Below are positions 18,878-26,392 of a DNA stretch of 64,000 nucleotides, piece after piece (within the stretch, counting starts at the first letter, position 1; each line of letters starts with the position of its first letter). The DNA lies in NCBI GenBank assembly GCA_016712885.1, contig JADJQF010000011.1:62001-126000 (forward strand). The letters are read 5' to 3'. Under the pieces are notes generated by a model. It was not told the origin of the DNA. It was given only the letters and a program-made list of their open reading frames with translations, and ran no database searches. Source of the stretch: Candidatus Flexicrinis proximus. GTDB taxonomy: Bacteria; Chloroflexota; Anaerolineae; Aggregatilineales; Phototrophicaceae. The position numbers were made by a program, and so were the translations under genes.

Positions 18878-19756
18878 ATGTTAACGACTGAAAGCCAGAA
18901 TCCAGCCTCGCTCAATCTCGATCAGATGAGTGCGCTTGACATCGTCAAAACTATGAACGCCGAAGATGCCGGGGTTGCCCAATCCGTCGCGCAGGTGCTC
19001 CCGGAGGTCGCGCAGGCTGTCGACGCCATCACCGAGCGGATGCAGCGCGGCGGGCGCCTGATCTATATCGGCGCCGGGACCAGCGGGCGGCTTGGCGTCC
19101 TGGATGCCGTCGAGTGCGTTCCCACTTTCAACGTCCCGCCCACGCTCGTGCTGGGCATCATCGCCGGCGGCGAAAAGGCGATTGTACGCTCTGTCGAAGG
19201 GGCCGAAGACGATGCCGACGGCGGTCGCCACGACCTGGCCGCGGTCGAGCTCTGCGACCTCGACTCGGTGGTCGGGATTGCCGCCAGCGGCGTGACGCCC
19301 TATGTACTCGGCGCCCTCGAATACGCGCAGGCGCTGGGTGCGTTGACCGTCGGCGTGGCCTGCAACGTCCCCTCGGCGGTGGTCAGCCGCGCCCAGATCG
19401 GCATCGGCGTTTCGGTCGGCCCTGAAGTGTTGACCGGATCGACCCGCCTGAAATCCGGCACCGCGCAGAAAATGGTCCTCAATATGCTCAGTACCGGCGT
19501 GATGGTCCGCCTGGGCAAAGTCTATGGCAATCTGATGGTGGACGTGCAGATTACCAACGACAAACTCTCGGCCCGTGCGCGGCGCATCGTCGCCCAGGTG
19601 GCGAAGATCAGCGAAGAACGCGCCGCCTCCTTGCTTCACCTCGCGTCTGGCAACGCCAAGACCGCCATCGTCATGTCCGTCAAAGGCGTCACTGCCGACG
19701 TGGCCCGAAAACTTCTCGACCAGCAAAGTGGCAAATTACGCGAAATCATTGGATAA
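18878..19756 (+). CDS. murQ: N-acetylmuramic acid 6-phosphate etherase MurQ
   Basis: The protein has 292 residues, the normal MurQ length. It shows the SIS-domain sugar-binding stretch GRLIYIGAGTSGRLGVLDAVE, then CVPTFNVPP and IIAGGEKAIVRSVEGAEDD, which are diagnostic for MurQ (family text is usually ECPPTF; here ECVPTF). Later there is STRLKSGTAQKMVLNMLST. The enzyme cleaves the lactyl ether of MurNAc-6-phosphate, giving GlcNAc-6-phosphate and D-lactate. It sits between the kinase and nagA. Confidence 0.97.
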   Translation: MLTTESQNPASLNLDQMSALDIVKTMNAEDAGVAQSVAQVLPEVAQAVDAITERMQRGGRLIYIGAGTSGRLGVLDAVECVPTFNVPPTLVLGIIAGGEKAIVRSVEGAEDDADGGRHDLAAVELCDLDSVVGIAASGVTPYVLGALEYAQALGALTVGVACNVPSAVVSRAQIGIGVSVGPEVLTGSTRLKSGTAQKMVLNMLSTGVMVRLGKVYGNLMVDVQITNDKLSARARRIVAQVAKISEERAASLLHLASGNAKTAIVMSVKGVTADVARKLLDQQSGKLREIIG

Positions 19757-19762
19757 GAGACC

Positions 19763-20905
19763 ATGCGAGATTTACTGATTATCAATGCAACTGCAGGTGA
19801 ACATACGCGCGGCTGGATGTTGTGTCAGGACGGCAGTATCGCCGCCTTTGGCCTCGACAGTGCGCCGACCATGAGCGATGTCGATATCCTGGACGCCACC
19901 GGCCAATGGGTCCTGCCGGGCATGATCGACGTCCATGTCCACGGCGGGGCAGGCTTCGACACCATGGATGCCACCCGGGATGCCCTGGTCGGCATGGCCA
20001 GGTTTCACGCCTCCCACGGCGTGACGGGTTTCCTGGCGACCACCTGGACCGACACCCGTCCGCGCATCACCGCCGCCCTCGAAAATATCCGCGCCAATCT
20101 CGGCCGGCTTCCGGGCGGCGCGACTTTGCTCGGCGCTCACCTCGAAGGCCCCTATCTCAACCGCCGGCGTGGCGGTGCCCAGAACCTCGAAGCCATCCGC
20201 CGCGCCGACCCCAACGAAGCCATGGAATGGCTCGACACGCGGGTCATCCGCATTGTTTCGCTGGCGCCGGAGTTTGCCGAGAATCACTGGCTGATCGAAG
20301 AATGTGTCAGGCGCGGGATCATCGTCAGCGCCGCCCATACCGATGCCACCTACGAGCAGACCATCAAAGGCATCGACCTCGGCATCACCCACAGCACCCA
20401 TACCTATAACGCCATGTCGCCCCTCAACCACCGCGAACCGGGCGTCGTCGGCGCCATGATGTCTGATAGCCGCGTGCGCTGCGAGCTGATCGCCGATAAT
20501 ATCCACATTCATCCCGTCGCCGGGCGGATTCTCTGGCAGGCCGTCGGCCTTGAGCGCATCGTCCTGATCAGCGATGCCATCCGCGCTGCCGGCATGCCCG
20601 ATGGCGAATATCCGGTCGACGACCGCACCATTTACGTGCGCGGCGGTGTGGCGCGCCTGGCCGATGGCACGCTGGCCGGCAGCACGCTCACCCTCGACCG
20701 CGGGCTTTTTAACTTCTCGAAGACGACCGGGCTGTCTCTTCCCGAAGCGGGGACGGTCCTCTCACGCGTTCAGGCGCTCGTCGCTGGCGTGTCCGCCCGC
20801 AAGGGATCGCTCGACATTGGCAAGGATGCCGACCTGGTCGTGATCGACGAGGCGGGCAAAGTCCATGCCACCATCATCGGCGGCGAAGTGGTCTACCGCG
20901 CCTGA
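19763..20905 (+). CDS. nagA: N-acetylglucosamine-6-phosphate deacetylase NagA
   Basis: The protein has 380 residues of the amidohydrolase fold. The metal-site motif is H-x-H (His58 and His60 in IDVHVHGGAGFDTMDA). HLEGPYLN follows in the middle, then AAHTDATYEQ, THTYNAMSPLNHREPG and the catalytic Asp region VLISDAIRAAG, as expected for NagA. It converts the product of MurQ to glucosamine-6-phosphate, which can enter glycolysis or new wall synthesis. It begins 6 bases after murQ. Glucosamine-6-phosphate deaminase (nagB) is not in the window. Confidence 0.95.
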   Translation: MRDLLIINATAGEHTRGWMLCQDGSIAAFGLDSAPTMSDVDILDATGQWVLPGMIDVHVHGGAGFDTMDATRDALVGMARFHASHGVTGFLATTWTDTRPRITAALENIRANLGRLPGGATLLGAHLEGPYLNRRRGGAQNLEAIRRADPNEAMEWLDTRVIRIVSLAPEFAENHWLIEECVRRGIIVSAAHTDATYEQTIKGIDLGITHSTHTYNAMSPLNHREPGVVGAMMSDSRVRCELIADNIHIHPVAGRILWQAVGLERIVLISDAIRAAGMPDGEYPVDDRTIYVRGGVARLADGTLAGSTLTLDRGLFNFSKTTGLSLPEAGTVLSRVQALVAGVSARKGSLDIGKDADLVVIDEAGKVHATIIGGEVVYRA

Positions 20906-20959
20906 GACATCGTGGGTGTCTTGTTTCGCCTGCCGCGTGCTTCTTGAGGGAAATTCCAG

Positions 20960-21433
20960 ATGACTGACATGCTCGTAAAGCTATATAACCTGCCGCCGTT
21001 GGAGCCGCAGATCGCCCATCAGAACCAGCAGGCCATCACCATCCGGCGTGCCATTACCCCCGACCGGCACCACGTTATCCCCTGGGTGCGCGAGCACTTC
21101 AGCGAGTTCTGGGTCGATGAAGTCGAGATCGCCTTCACCCGCCAGCCGGTATCTGTCTGGCTGGCGACCCTGGACGACTCGCTGATCGGGTTCGCCTGCT
21201 GGGAGACCACCGCTCGCGGTTTCCTCGGTCCGATGGGCGTCGGGGAGGCCGCCCGTGGTAAAGGGACCGGCGCCGCGCTGCTGCTCGCAGCCCTTCACGA
21301 CCTGCGCGCCAATGGCTACGTGTACGCCATCATAGGCGCTGTCGGCCCGGCCGATTTCTACGAGAAAGTCTGCGGCGCGACCATCATCCCCGACAGCACG
21401 CCTGCCGGATATGCGGGTCTCCTCCGCAAATAA
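20960..21433 (+). CDS. GNAT-family N-acetyltransferase
   Basis: This 157-residue protein has a single acetyltransferase domain. The acetyl-CoA binding loop is GVGEAARGKGTGAALLLAALHDLRA (Q/RxxGxG/A type), followed by YAIIGAVGPADFYEKVCGA. A GAGGGAAA site precedes ATG 20960. It is the last gene of the murK-murQ-nagA operon, 54 bases after nagA. It might acetylate an amino sugar released by the pathway, but GNAT substrates cannot be read from sequence. Confidence 0.85.
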   Translation: MTDMLVKLYNLPPLEPQIAHQNQQAITIRRAITPDRHHVIPWVREHFSEFWVDEVEIAFTRQPVSVWLATLDDSLIGFACWETTARGFLGPMGVGEAARGKGTGAALLLAALHDLRANGYVYAIIGAVGPADFYEKVCGATIIPDSTPAGYAGLLRK

Positions 21434-21553
21434 TTGGCCTGCAAATTCCGCCGTGTGGCCGCGTGAATCTGCGTTGCGTATGCGCATGAGTGAGGTTCGT
21501 AATCCGCTGCATTGCGGTATTCTTTACGGTGTTAAGTGCTATGGGCTTTCTGC

Positions 21554-23377
21554 ATGAATTGGGTCGGTATTGCCTATATCGTACTGGTCGTGCTGACGAT
21601 TGTTCTCGGCATCTTAATGCTGGCCTATACCTGGCCGCGCCGCGGCGTGCTTGGCGCGAAACCGCTCTCGATGATGCTTTTTGTGCTCATCTTTTGGTCG
21701 GCCATGGTGCTGGCCGAAATCCTCGCCTCCAGCCCCGGCTCCAAACTCGTCTATCTTAATCTCCGCCAGATCGGGCTGGTATCCCTCCCGGTGCTCTGGC
21801 TGCTGATGACCATCGAACTTTATGAGCAGGACGACTGGACACGGCGTTGGCTGCTGGCCGGTCTGTTCGCCTTTCCTGCCCTCGTACTCTTTCTGGCCTA
21901 TCTCAATCACCCGCTCGTCAGGGCCTCGGTCGATGTCACCACGCGCTTCGGTTTGACCGTGATCGCGGTCGAGCGCGGACCGTGGAATACGCTCGAAGTC
22001 GCCTACAGTTACACCCTGATCCTGATCGGGGTTTTCCTGCTCCTCGACCTGACCCGCCGCTCGGCTCCTGGTCAGCGCTACCAGACCGTCTCGCTCATCA
22101 TCGGCATCGGCATCACGGTCATCGCCAACTTCCTCGACGTGTCCAGACTCAACCCGATCGCGCCGCTCGTGCCGATCGTGTTCGCCTTCGTGCCATCCAG
22201 TCTGTTCTTCATGTGGGGGCTGTTCCGTCAGCCGCTCCTCGACGTGCTCCCCGTCGCCCATGATCGTGTCCTTGAGGCCATTGCCGACGGCGTGATGGTC
22301 GTCAACGGCGTGGGACGCATCGTTGACCTGAACCGTTCCGCCGGTGACATCCTCAGGCGCGCGCTCCCCAACCAGCCACAGCCGCTGGGCAAGATGCTGG
22401 TCGATGTCATGATCGATTGGCCGGAGTGGAAGGCGGCTTCGCCTGAACTGCGTTCGCGCTTCGAAGTCCCCTTTGTCAAAGCCGATGCTCGCATCTTCTA
22501 CGAGGTCGAAGTGACCACGCTCAAGACTCTGCGCGGCGACCTCATGGGCCAGATCATGCTCATCAACGACATAACCGCCCACAAACATGCCATGGAGCTT
22601 CAGGCGGAAAGTGAGCGCATCCACGTCCTGCAGCAGTTCATCCGCGACGCCTCCCACGACCTCCGCACGCCGATGAGCATCATCCAATCCTCCGCCTACC
22701 TCATGAAACGCCTTGCGGACAAGCAGATTGGCGATCTGGCAACCCTGCATCCTAAACTGCCCCAGGTCTACGCCTCGGTCATCGAGGGCGCCATCGATCT
22801 CACCGGCAAGCTGCGCGACCGGGCCGTGGCCGCCGACGATGCGGCGCGCCGTCTGTGGTCGATTCTCTCAGGCATGATCGAACTGGCAGAACTCGAAGCG
22901 GCCAGCGCCATCGAAAAGCACCCGATGGACCTCAACCTGATCGTCGAGGCGGTCGTCAAAGGCCGTCACGCCGAAGCAGAACGGCACGGCGTGGCGCTTG
23001 AACACACATCCGATGCCTCGATTCCGGTGATCTTCGCCGACGAACGGCATCTCAGCCGCGCCATCGACGCCGTCATCCTCAACGCCATCCAGTACACCCT
23101 GACCGGCGGCCGCATTTCCGTTCGCACCCAGCGCGCCGGAGAATCGGTCTGCGTCGAAGTCGCCGACACCGGTATCGGCATCAAGCCTGACGATCTGCCG
23201 CGTATCTTCGACCGCTTCTTCCGCGCCGACCCCTCGCGAAGCACCGAGACTGGCGGCGCAGGGCTTGGCCTCTCGCTGGCCAAAGCCATTCTGGAAGCGC
23301 ACGGCGGCTCGATCTCCGTCCAGAGCGAACTCGGTGCCGGCTCAACCTTCAAGCTCCTCGTCCCTCTCGGTGCCTGA
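21554..23377 (+). CDS. Sensor histidine kinase with N-terminal seven-helix domain and PAS domain
   Basis: This protein has 607 residues from ATG 21554; a GTG at 21536 is in frame but no better supported. It has seven predicted membrane helices over the first 225 residues (histidine-kinase 7TM type). A PAS-like domain follows (VLEAIADGVMVVNGVGRIVDLN...), then HisKA with His368 in DASHDLRTPMSIIQ. The HATPase domain has N box VILNAIQYT, G1 VADTGIGIKPDD and G2 GGAGLGLSLAKAI. No response regulator is adjacent on the same strand. The nearest is the convergent OmpR-type gene. Confidence 0.9.
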   Translation: MNWVGIAYIVLVVLTIVLGILMLAYTWPRRGVLGAKPLSMMLFVLIFWSAMVLAEILASSPGSKLVYLNLRQIGLVSLPVLWLLMTIELYEQDDWTRRWLLAGLFAFPALVLFLAYLNHPLVRASVDVTTRFGLTVIAVERGPWNTLEVAYSYTLILIGVFLLLDLTRRSAPGQRYQTVSLIIGIGITVIANFLDVSRLNPIAPLVPIVFAFVPSSLFFMWGLFRQPLLDVLPVAHDRVLEAIADGVMVVNGVGRIVDLNRSAGDILRRALPNQPQPLGKMLVDVMIDWPEWKAASPELRSRFEVPFVKADARIFYEVEVTTLKTLRGDLMGQIMLINDITAHKHAMELQAESERIHVLQQFIRDASHDLRTPMSIIQSSAYLMKRLADKQIGDLATLHPKLPQVYASVIEGAIDLTGKLRDRAVAADDAARRLWSILSGMIELAELEAASAIEKHPMDLNLIVEAVVKGRHAEAERHGVALEHTSDASIPVIFADERHLSRAIDAVILNAIQYTLTGGRISVRTQRAGESVCVEVADTGIGIKPDDLPRIFDRFFRADPSRSTETGGAGLGLSLAKAILEAHGGSISVQSELGAGSTFKLLVPLGA

Positions 23378-23399
23378 CGGCCGGACGCGCCAGCACATG

Positions 23400-23578
23400 T
23401 GATGCACGTCTTGCGAGTTCCGACCCAAATACCAGCAGGGATTTGCATCCCTGCGCCCTTTACCTTCGTTTGGCCTCGCCTGCGAAGCCAAACGACAAGA
23501 GGGAGTCCAGAGGGCGTAAGCCCTTTGGTGGGGGTGCGAAGGCAACGCCTCTGCACGCCTTATCCATAACTCGCGTTA
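23400..23578 (+). repeat. Multi-hairpin interspersed element, copy F
   Basis: GCGAGTT near the left end (23413) is inverted near the right end (AACTCGC). The interior has AGGGATTTGCATCCCT, the long stem TTCGTTTGGC/GCCAAACGA and the degraded final hairpin GCGAAGGCAACGCCTCTGC. It lies between convergent genes, 22 bases after the kinase stop. Confidence 0.75.
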
Positions 23579-23604
23579 CACTCCCTAATTCGGTCGCCGC
23601 GTCC

Positions 23605-24306
23605 TCACTCTGCGGCGAAGCGGTAGCCCATCCCCGGAACCGTCAGGATCAGCGCCGGATGGTCGGCATCCGGCTCGACTTTCTCGCGCAGCCGCCGGAT
23701 GTGGACGGTGACAGTCTTTTCGTTCTCGTATTCGCCGTTATAGCCCCACACCGCGTCCAGAAGCTGCTGCCGGCTCAGAACTTGTCCGCGGTGCTGCACT
23801 AGGATCACCAGCAGGCGCAGTTCGGTCGGCGTCAGCCTCAGCACTTCCTCGCCGCGTGTGACCTGTCCGCGTCCGCGGTCGATCACCAGGTCGGCGGCAT
23901 ACAACAGGTCGCCTTCGGTGGGCGCAAGCTCCCCGTAGGCCCGCCGCAGCTGCGCGCGGATGCGTGAGCGCAGTTCGCTCAGGCTGTACGGCTTCGTCAC
24001 ATAATCGTCCGCGCCGACTTCCAGCCCGATGATCTTGTCGACTTCTTCCCGCCGCGCGGTGAGCATTACGATCGGCTGGCGCAGCCGCAAGCGCCGCATC
24101 TGCCCGCAGAAATCGAAACCGCTGCCATCGGGCAGCCGGACATCCAGCACGATCAGGTGCGGCTGCTGATCGCGCGCGAACGCCACGCCGCTTGTTCCGG
24201 TGGTCTTCCAGCTGACTGTGTACCCGTCGCGGGCCAGCGCTTCCTGCAGGCTTGCGCCCACCGCCGGGTCGTCTTCGATGATCAGAATGTGAATGGCTTG
24301 ACTCAT
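23605..24306 (-). CDS. OmpR/PhoB-type response regulator
   Basis: The protein has 233 residues. The receiver domain has the acidic pocket EDD (residues 11-13), phospho-acceptor Asp55 in LIVLDVRLPDG, Thr in MLTARR and the Lys in VTKPYS. The C-terminal winged helix has LTPTELRLLVILVQHRGQVLSR and VTVHIRRLREKVE, ending VPGMGYRFAAE. It is divergent from the kinase at 24368 across 61 bases and is very probably its partner. The usual same-strand regulator-kinase order is not used. Confidence 0.93.
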   Translation of the reverse strand: MSQAIHILIIEDDPAVGASLQEALARDGYTVSWKTTGTSGVAFARDQQPHLIVLDVRLPDGSGFDFCGQMRRLRLRQPIVMLTARREEVDKIIGLEVGADDYVTKPYSLSELRSRIRAQLRRAYGELAPTEGDLLYAADLVIDRGRGQVTRGEEVLRLTPTELRLLVILVQHRGQVLSRQQLLDAVWGYNGEYENEKTVTVHIRRLREKVEPDADHPALILTVPGMGYRFAAE

Positions 24307-24367
24307 GGGCGGGTTGGGTCTATGTTGAAAATAGGGTCACTTCATCATAGATGCACGAGTCAACTCC

Positions 24368-25981
24368 ATGCAACCCGTCGGTTTACGATCTATCCGCTGG
24401 CAGCTCCCGCTCACCTATGCCGCCATCGCGCTGGTCGCTGCGGTCGCGCTCAGCGCCCTGCTGATCGGACTGCTGCGCCAGTATTATGCCCAGCAGGAGT
24501 TCGACATCCTCGACAGCAGTTCGCGTGGGCTGGCACGCTTCCTGAGCTTCCGCCTCGACGCGCCCCTGAGTCAGGAGTCGCTCCCCAATCTGGTCTCAGG
24601 CGTCCAGTTCGTGCCGGACTATCGGGTCGAGCTTCTCGATCCCAACGGTGAGGTTGTATTCGACACTGGCTTACTCGATGCCTTTACGGTCACCTTTGAC
24701 TCTGCCGACGGCCCGTCAAACCTGATCGGCGTTGCCGGACGGCTTCCGCAGCGCGTCATCTTCGGGCCGGTCGAGCCGCCTCCAACAGTCGAAGACTCGG
24801 CTGGGCCGTCGGTCGCCTTCACGCTCCTCGATACTCAGGATGCGCCCGGCACCGCCGAAGCGGGGGGACGGCTCACCGCGACCCGAGCCGGGGGCGGTGG
24901 GCAGCTCTGGCAGGTCGCCTCTCCCATATTCGGTGTGGACATCGCGCAGTCCTCCCAGTCGTCGGTCGAGCCGGTCCTGCTCGCCCGCAAACGCTCCGAC
25001 GCCAGCGTCACCCGCCTGATCACCGGCGTCAACGGCCAGGTGATCGGCTTCGTCCGCTTATCGAACCCTCCCGCCGTCGGCAGCGCCCTGATTGACAGCG
25101 TGACCGAAGGCGCGTTTGTGGCAGGAACCGGCGCGGTCCTGATCGCCGCGATCTTAGGGTGGTGGATCAGCCTGCGCCTGACTCGTCCGCTCATGCTGCT
25201 CACCGAAGCCACCGCCAGGATGACCCGCGGCGACCTGTCCGTTCGCGTCGAAGTTCCGCGCAGCGACGAACTGGGCGCGCTGGCCAACTCTTTCAACACC
25301 ATGGCCGGCCAGGTCGAACACACCATCGCCGCCCTGCGCCGCTTCGTGGCAGATGCCGCCCACGAGCTTCACACGCCGCTCACCGCCATCAAAACCAACC
25401 TGGAGTTGACCAAAGAACGCCCCGACCAGGCCCGCCTGACCGAAGCGGTCGCCCAGATCGGCCGCTTGGAAGCCCTGGCCGACGATCTCCTCGACCTCTC
25501 CAGACTGGAAGTCGCCGAGGCGCCGCGGGTGGCCTCGGTCGATGTCGGCGAGCTGGTCCGCGAGGTCAGTGAGATCTACGCCAGCCGCGCCGAGCAGGCC
25601 GGCGTGGAGTTCGCCTTGATGATGGGCGACCCGCTCCCTAACGTCCGCGCCAATGACCGTCTGCTGCGCCGCGCGCTCTCCAATCTGCTCGACAACGCCG
25701 TCAAGTTCACGCCCTCCGGCGGCGATGTGCTTCTAGCGACCTCTGTCTCCGATGGCTCCCTCCAATTCGTCATTGAAGACTCCGGCATCGGTATCCCATC
25801 GGACGATCTTCCCGCGCTCTTCAGCCGCTTCCATCGCGGCAGCAATACCGCCAATCTGCCGGGCAGCGGTCTCGGTCTCGCCATCGTCAAAGCCATTGCC
25901 GATGCCCATCACGGCAGCGTCAAGGCTGAGAGCACCGGGCGCGGATCGCGCTTCGTGCTGCGCCTCCCGGTCGGCGCCTAG
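24368..25981 (+). CDS. Sensor histidine kinase with extracytoplasmic sensor and HAMP domain
   Basis: This protein has 537 residues. One membrane helix lies at about 15-38, a periplasmic/extracellular sensor at about 40-250, and a second helix near 255-275. A HAMP domain follows (LRLTRPLMLLTEATARMTRGDLSVRV), then HisKA with His332 in DAAHELHTPLTAIK (Leu-His where LRTP is common), N box ALSNLLDNAVKFT, G1 IEDSGIGIPSDD and G2 GSGLGLAIVKAI. No clear Shine-Dalgarno site precedes ATG 24368. Its operon context, ahead of the 26.4-35.8 kb transporter genes, may mean it controls them. Confidence 0.92.
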   Translation: MQPVGLRSIRWQLPLTYAAIALVAAVALSALLIGLLRQYYAQQEFDILDSSSRGLARFLSFRLDAPLSQESLPNLVSGVQFVPDYRVELLDPNGEVVFDTGLLDAFTVTFDSADGPSNLIGVAGRLPQRVIFGPVEPPPTVEDSAGPSVAFTLLDTQDAPGTAEAGGRLTATRAGGGGQLWQVASPIFGVDIAQSSQSSVEPVLLARKRSDASVTRLITGVNGQVIGFVRLSNPPAVGSALIDSVTEGAFVAGTGAVLIAAILGWWISLRLTRPLMLLTEATARMTRGDLSVRVEVPRSDELGALANSFNTMAGQVEHTIAALRRFVADAAHELHTPLTAIKTNLELTKERPDQARLTEAVAQIGRLEALADDLLDLSRLEVAEAPRVASVDVGELVREVSEIYASRAEQAGVEFALMMGDPLPNVRANDRLLRRALSNLLDNAVKFTPSGGDVLLATSVSDGSLQFVIEDSGIGIPSDDLPALFSRFHRGSNTANLPGSGLGLAIVKAIADAHHGSVKAESTGRGSRFVLRLPVGA

Positions 25982-25989
25982 CCCGTCCC

Positions 25990-26171
25990 CGTTCTCCGGG
26001 CTTCCACCCCAATCCCCGGTGGCGGCCTTTGCACTCCTGCACCTTGCATATTGGCGATTTTGAGCGGTTTTGCCGCTCAAAATCGCAGATGAGGGGTCAA
26101 GGGGTGCAAACCCCTTGCGAAGGTTTGGAGGCAGCGCCTCCAAAAACAGGCGGCTTATCCATAACTGACGT
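25990..26171 (+). repeat. Multi-hairpin interspersed element, copy G
   Basis: From about 26046 to 26171 it is nearly identical to copies B and N, including the right end CCATAACTGACGT. The left terminal repeat is replaced by a CCCCGG-rich segment, so this copy is left-truncated or hybrid. Confidence 0.88.
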
Positions 26172-26275
26172 TCCATAGTGATTTTGTGGCGCTCACGCCA
26201 CAAAATCGCAGATGGGGGGTCGAGGGGCGCAAGTCCCTCGCGGAGGCGTGGAGGCAGCGCCGCCACCGCCAGCAC
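26172..26275 (+). repeat. Multi-hairpin interspersed element, copy H
   Basis: It begins directly after copy G. The long stem is GTGATTTTGTGGCG/CGCCACAAAATCGC, then a GAGGGG/CCCTC hairpin and GGAGGCAGCGCCGCC. The left part is missing, so it is a partial copy joined to G. Confidence 0.85.
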
Positions 26276-26307
26276 ACCCCCAAAAACCTGACAAACTTTT
26301 TACACCA

Positions 26308-26325
26308 GGTTACGAACCCGTAACC
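26308..26325. promoter_or_regulatory. Inverted repeat upstream of the tandem binding-protein gene
   Basis: GGTTACG-aacc-CGTAACC is a perfect 7-bp inverted repeat with a 4-base spacer, 67 bases upstream of ATG 26393. A CTGACA hexamer 14 bases before it could be a -35 element. It is a candidate operator, for example for the neighbouring response regulator. Confidence 0.45.
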
Positions 26326-26392
26326 GCGATGTAGCCTACCTGCAACCTCCGCGTCCGATACTCCGCTTAGCTTACTTTCGGAGAATGATGCG

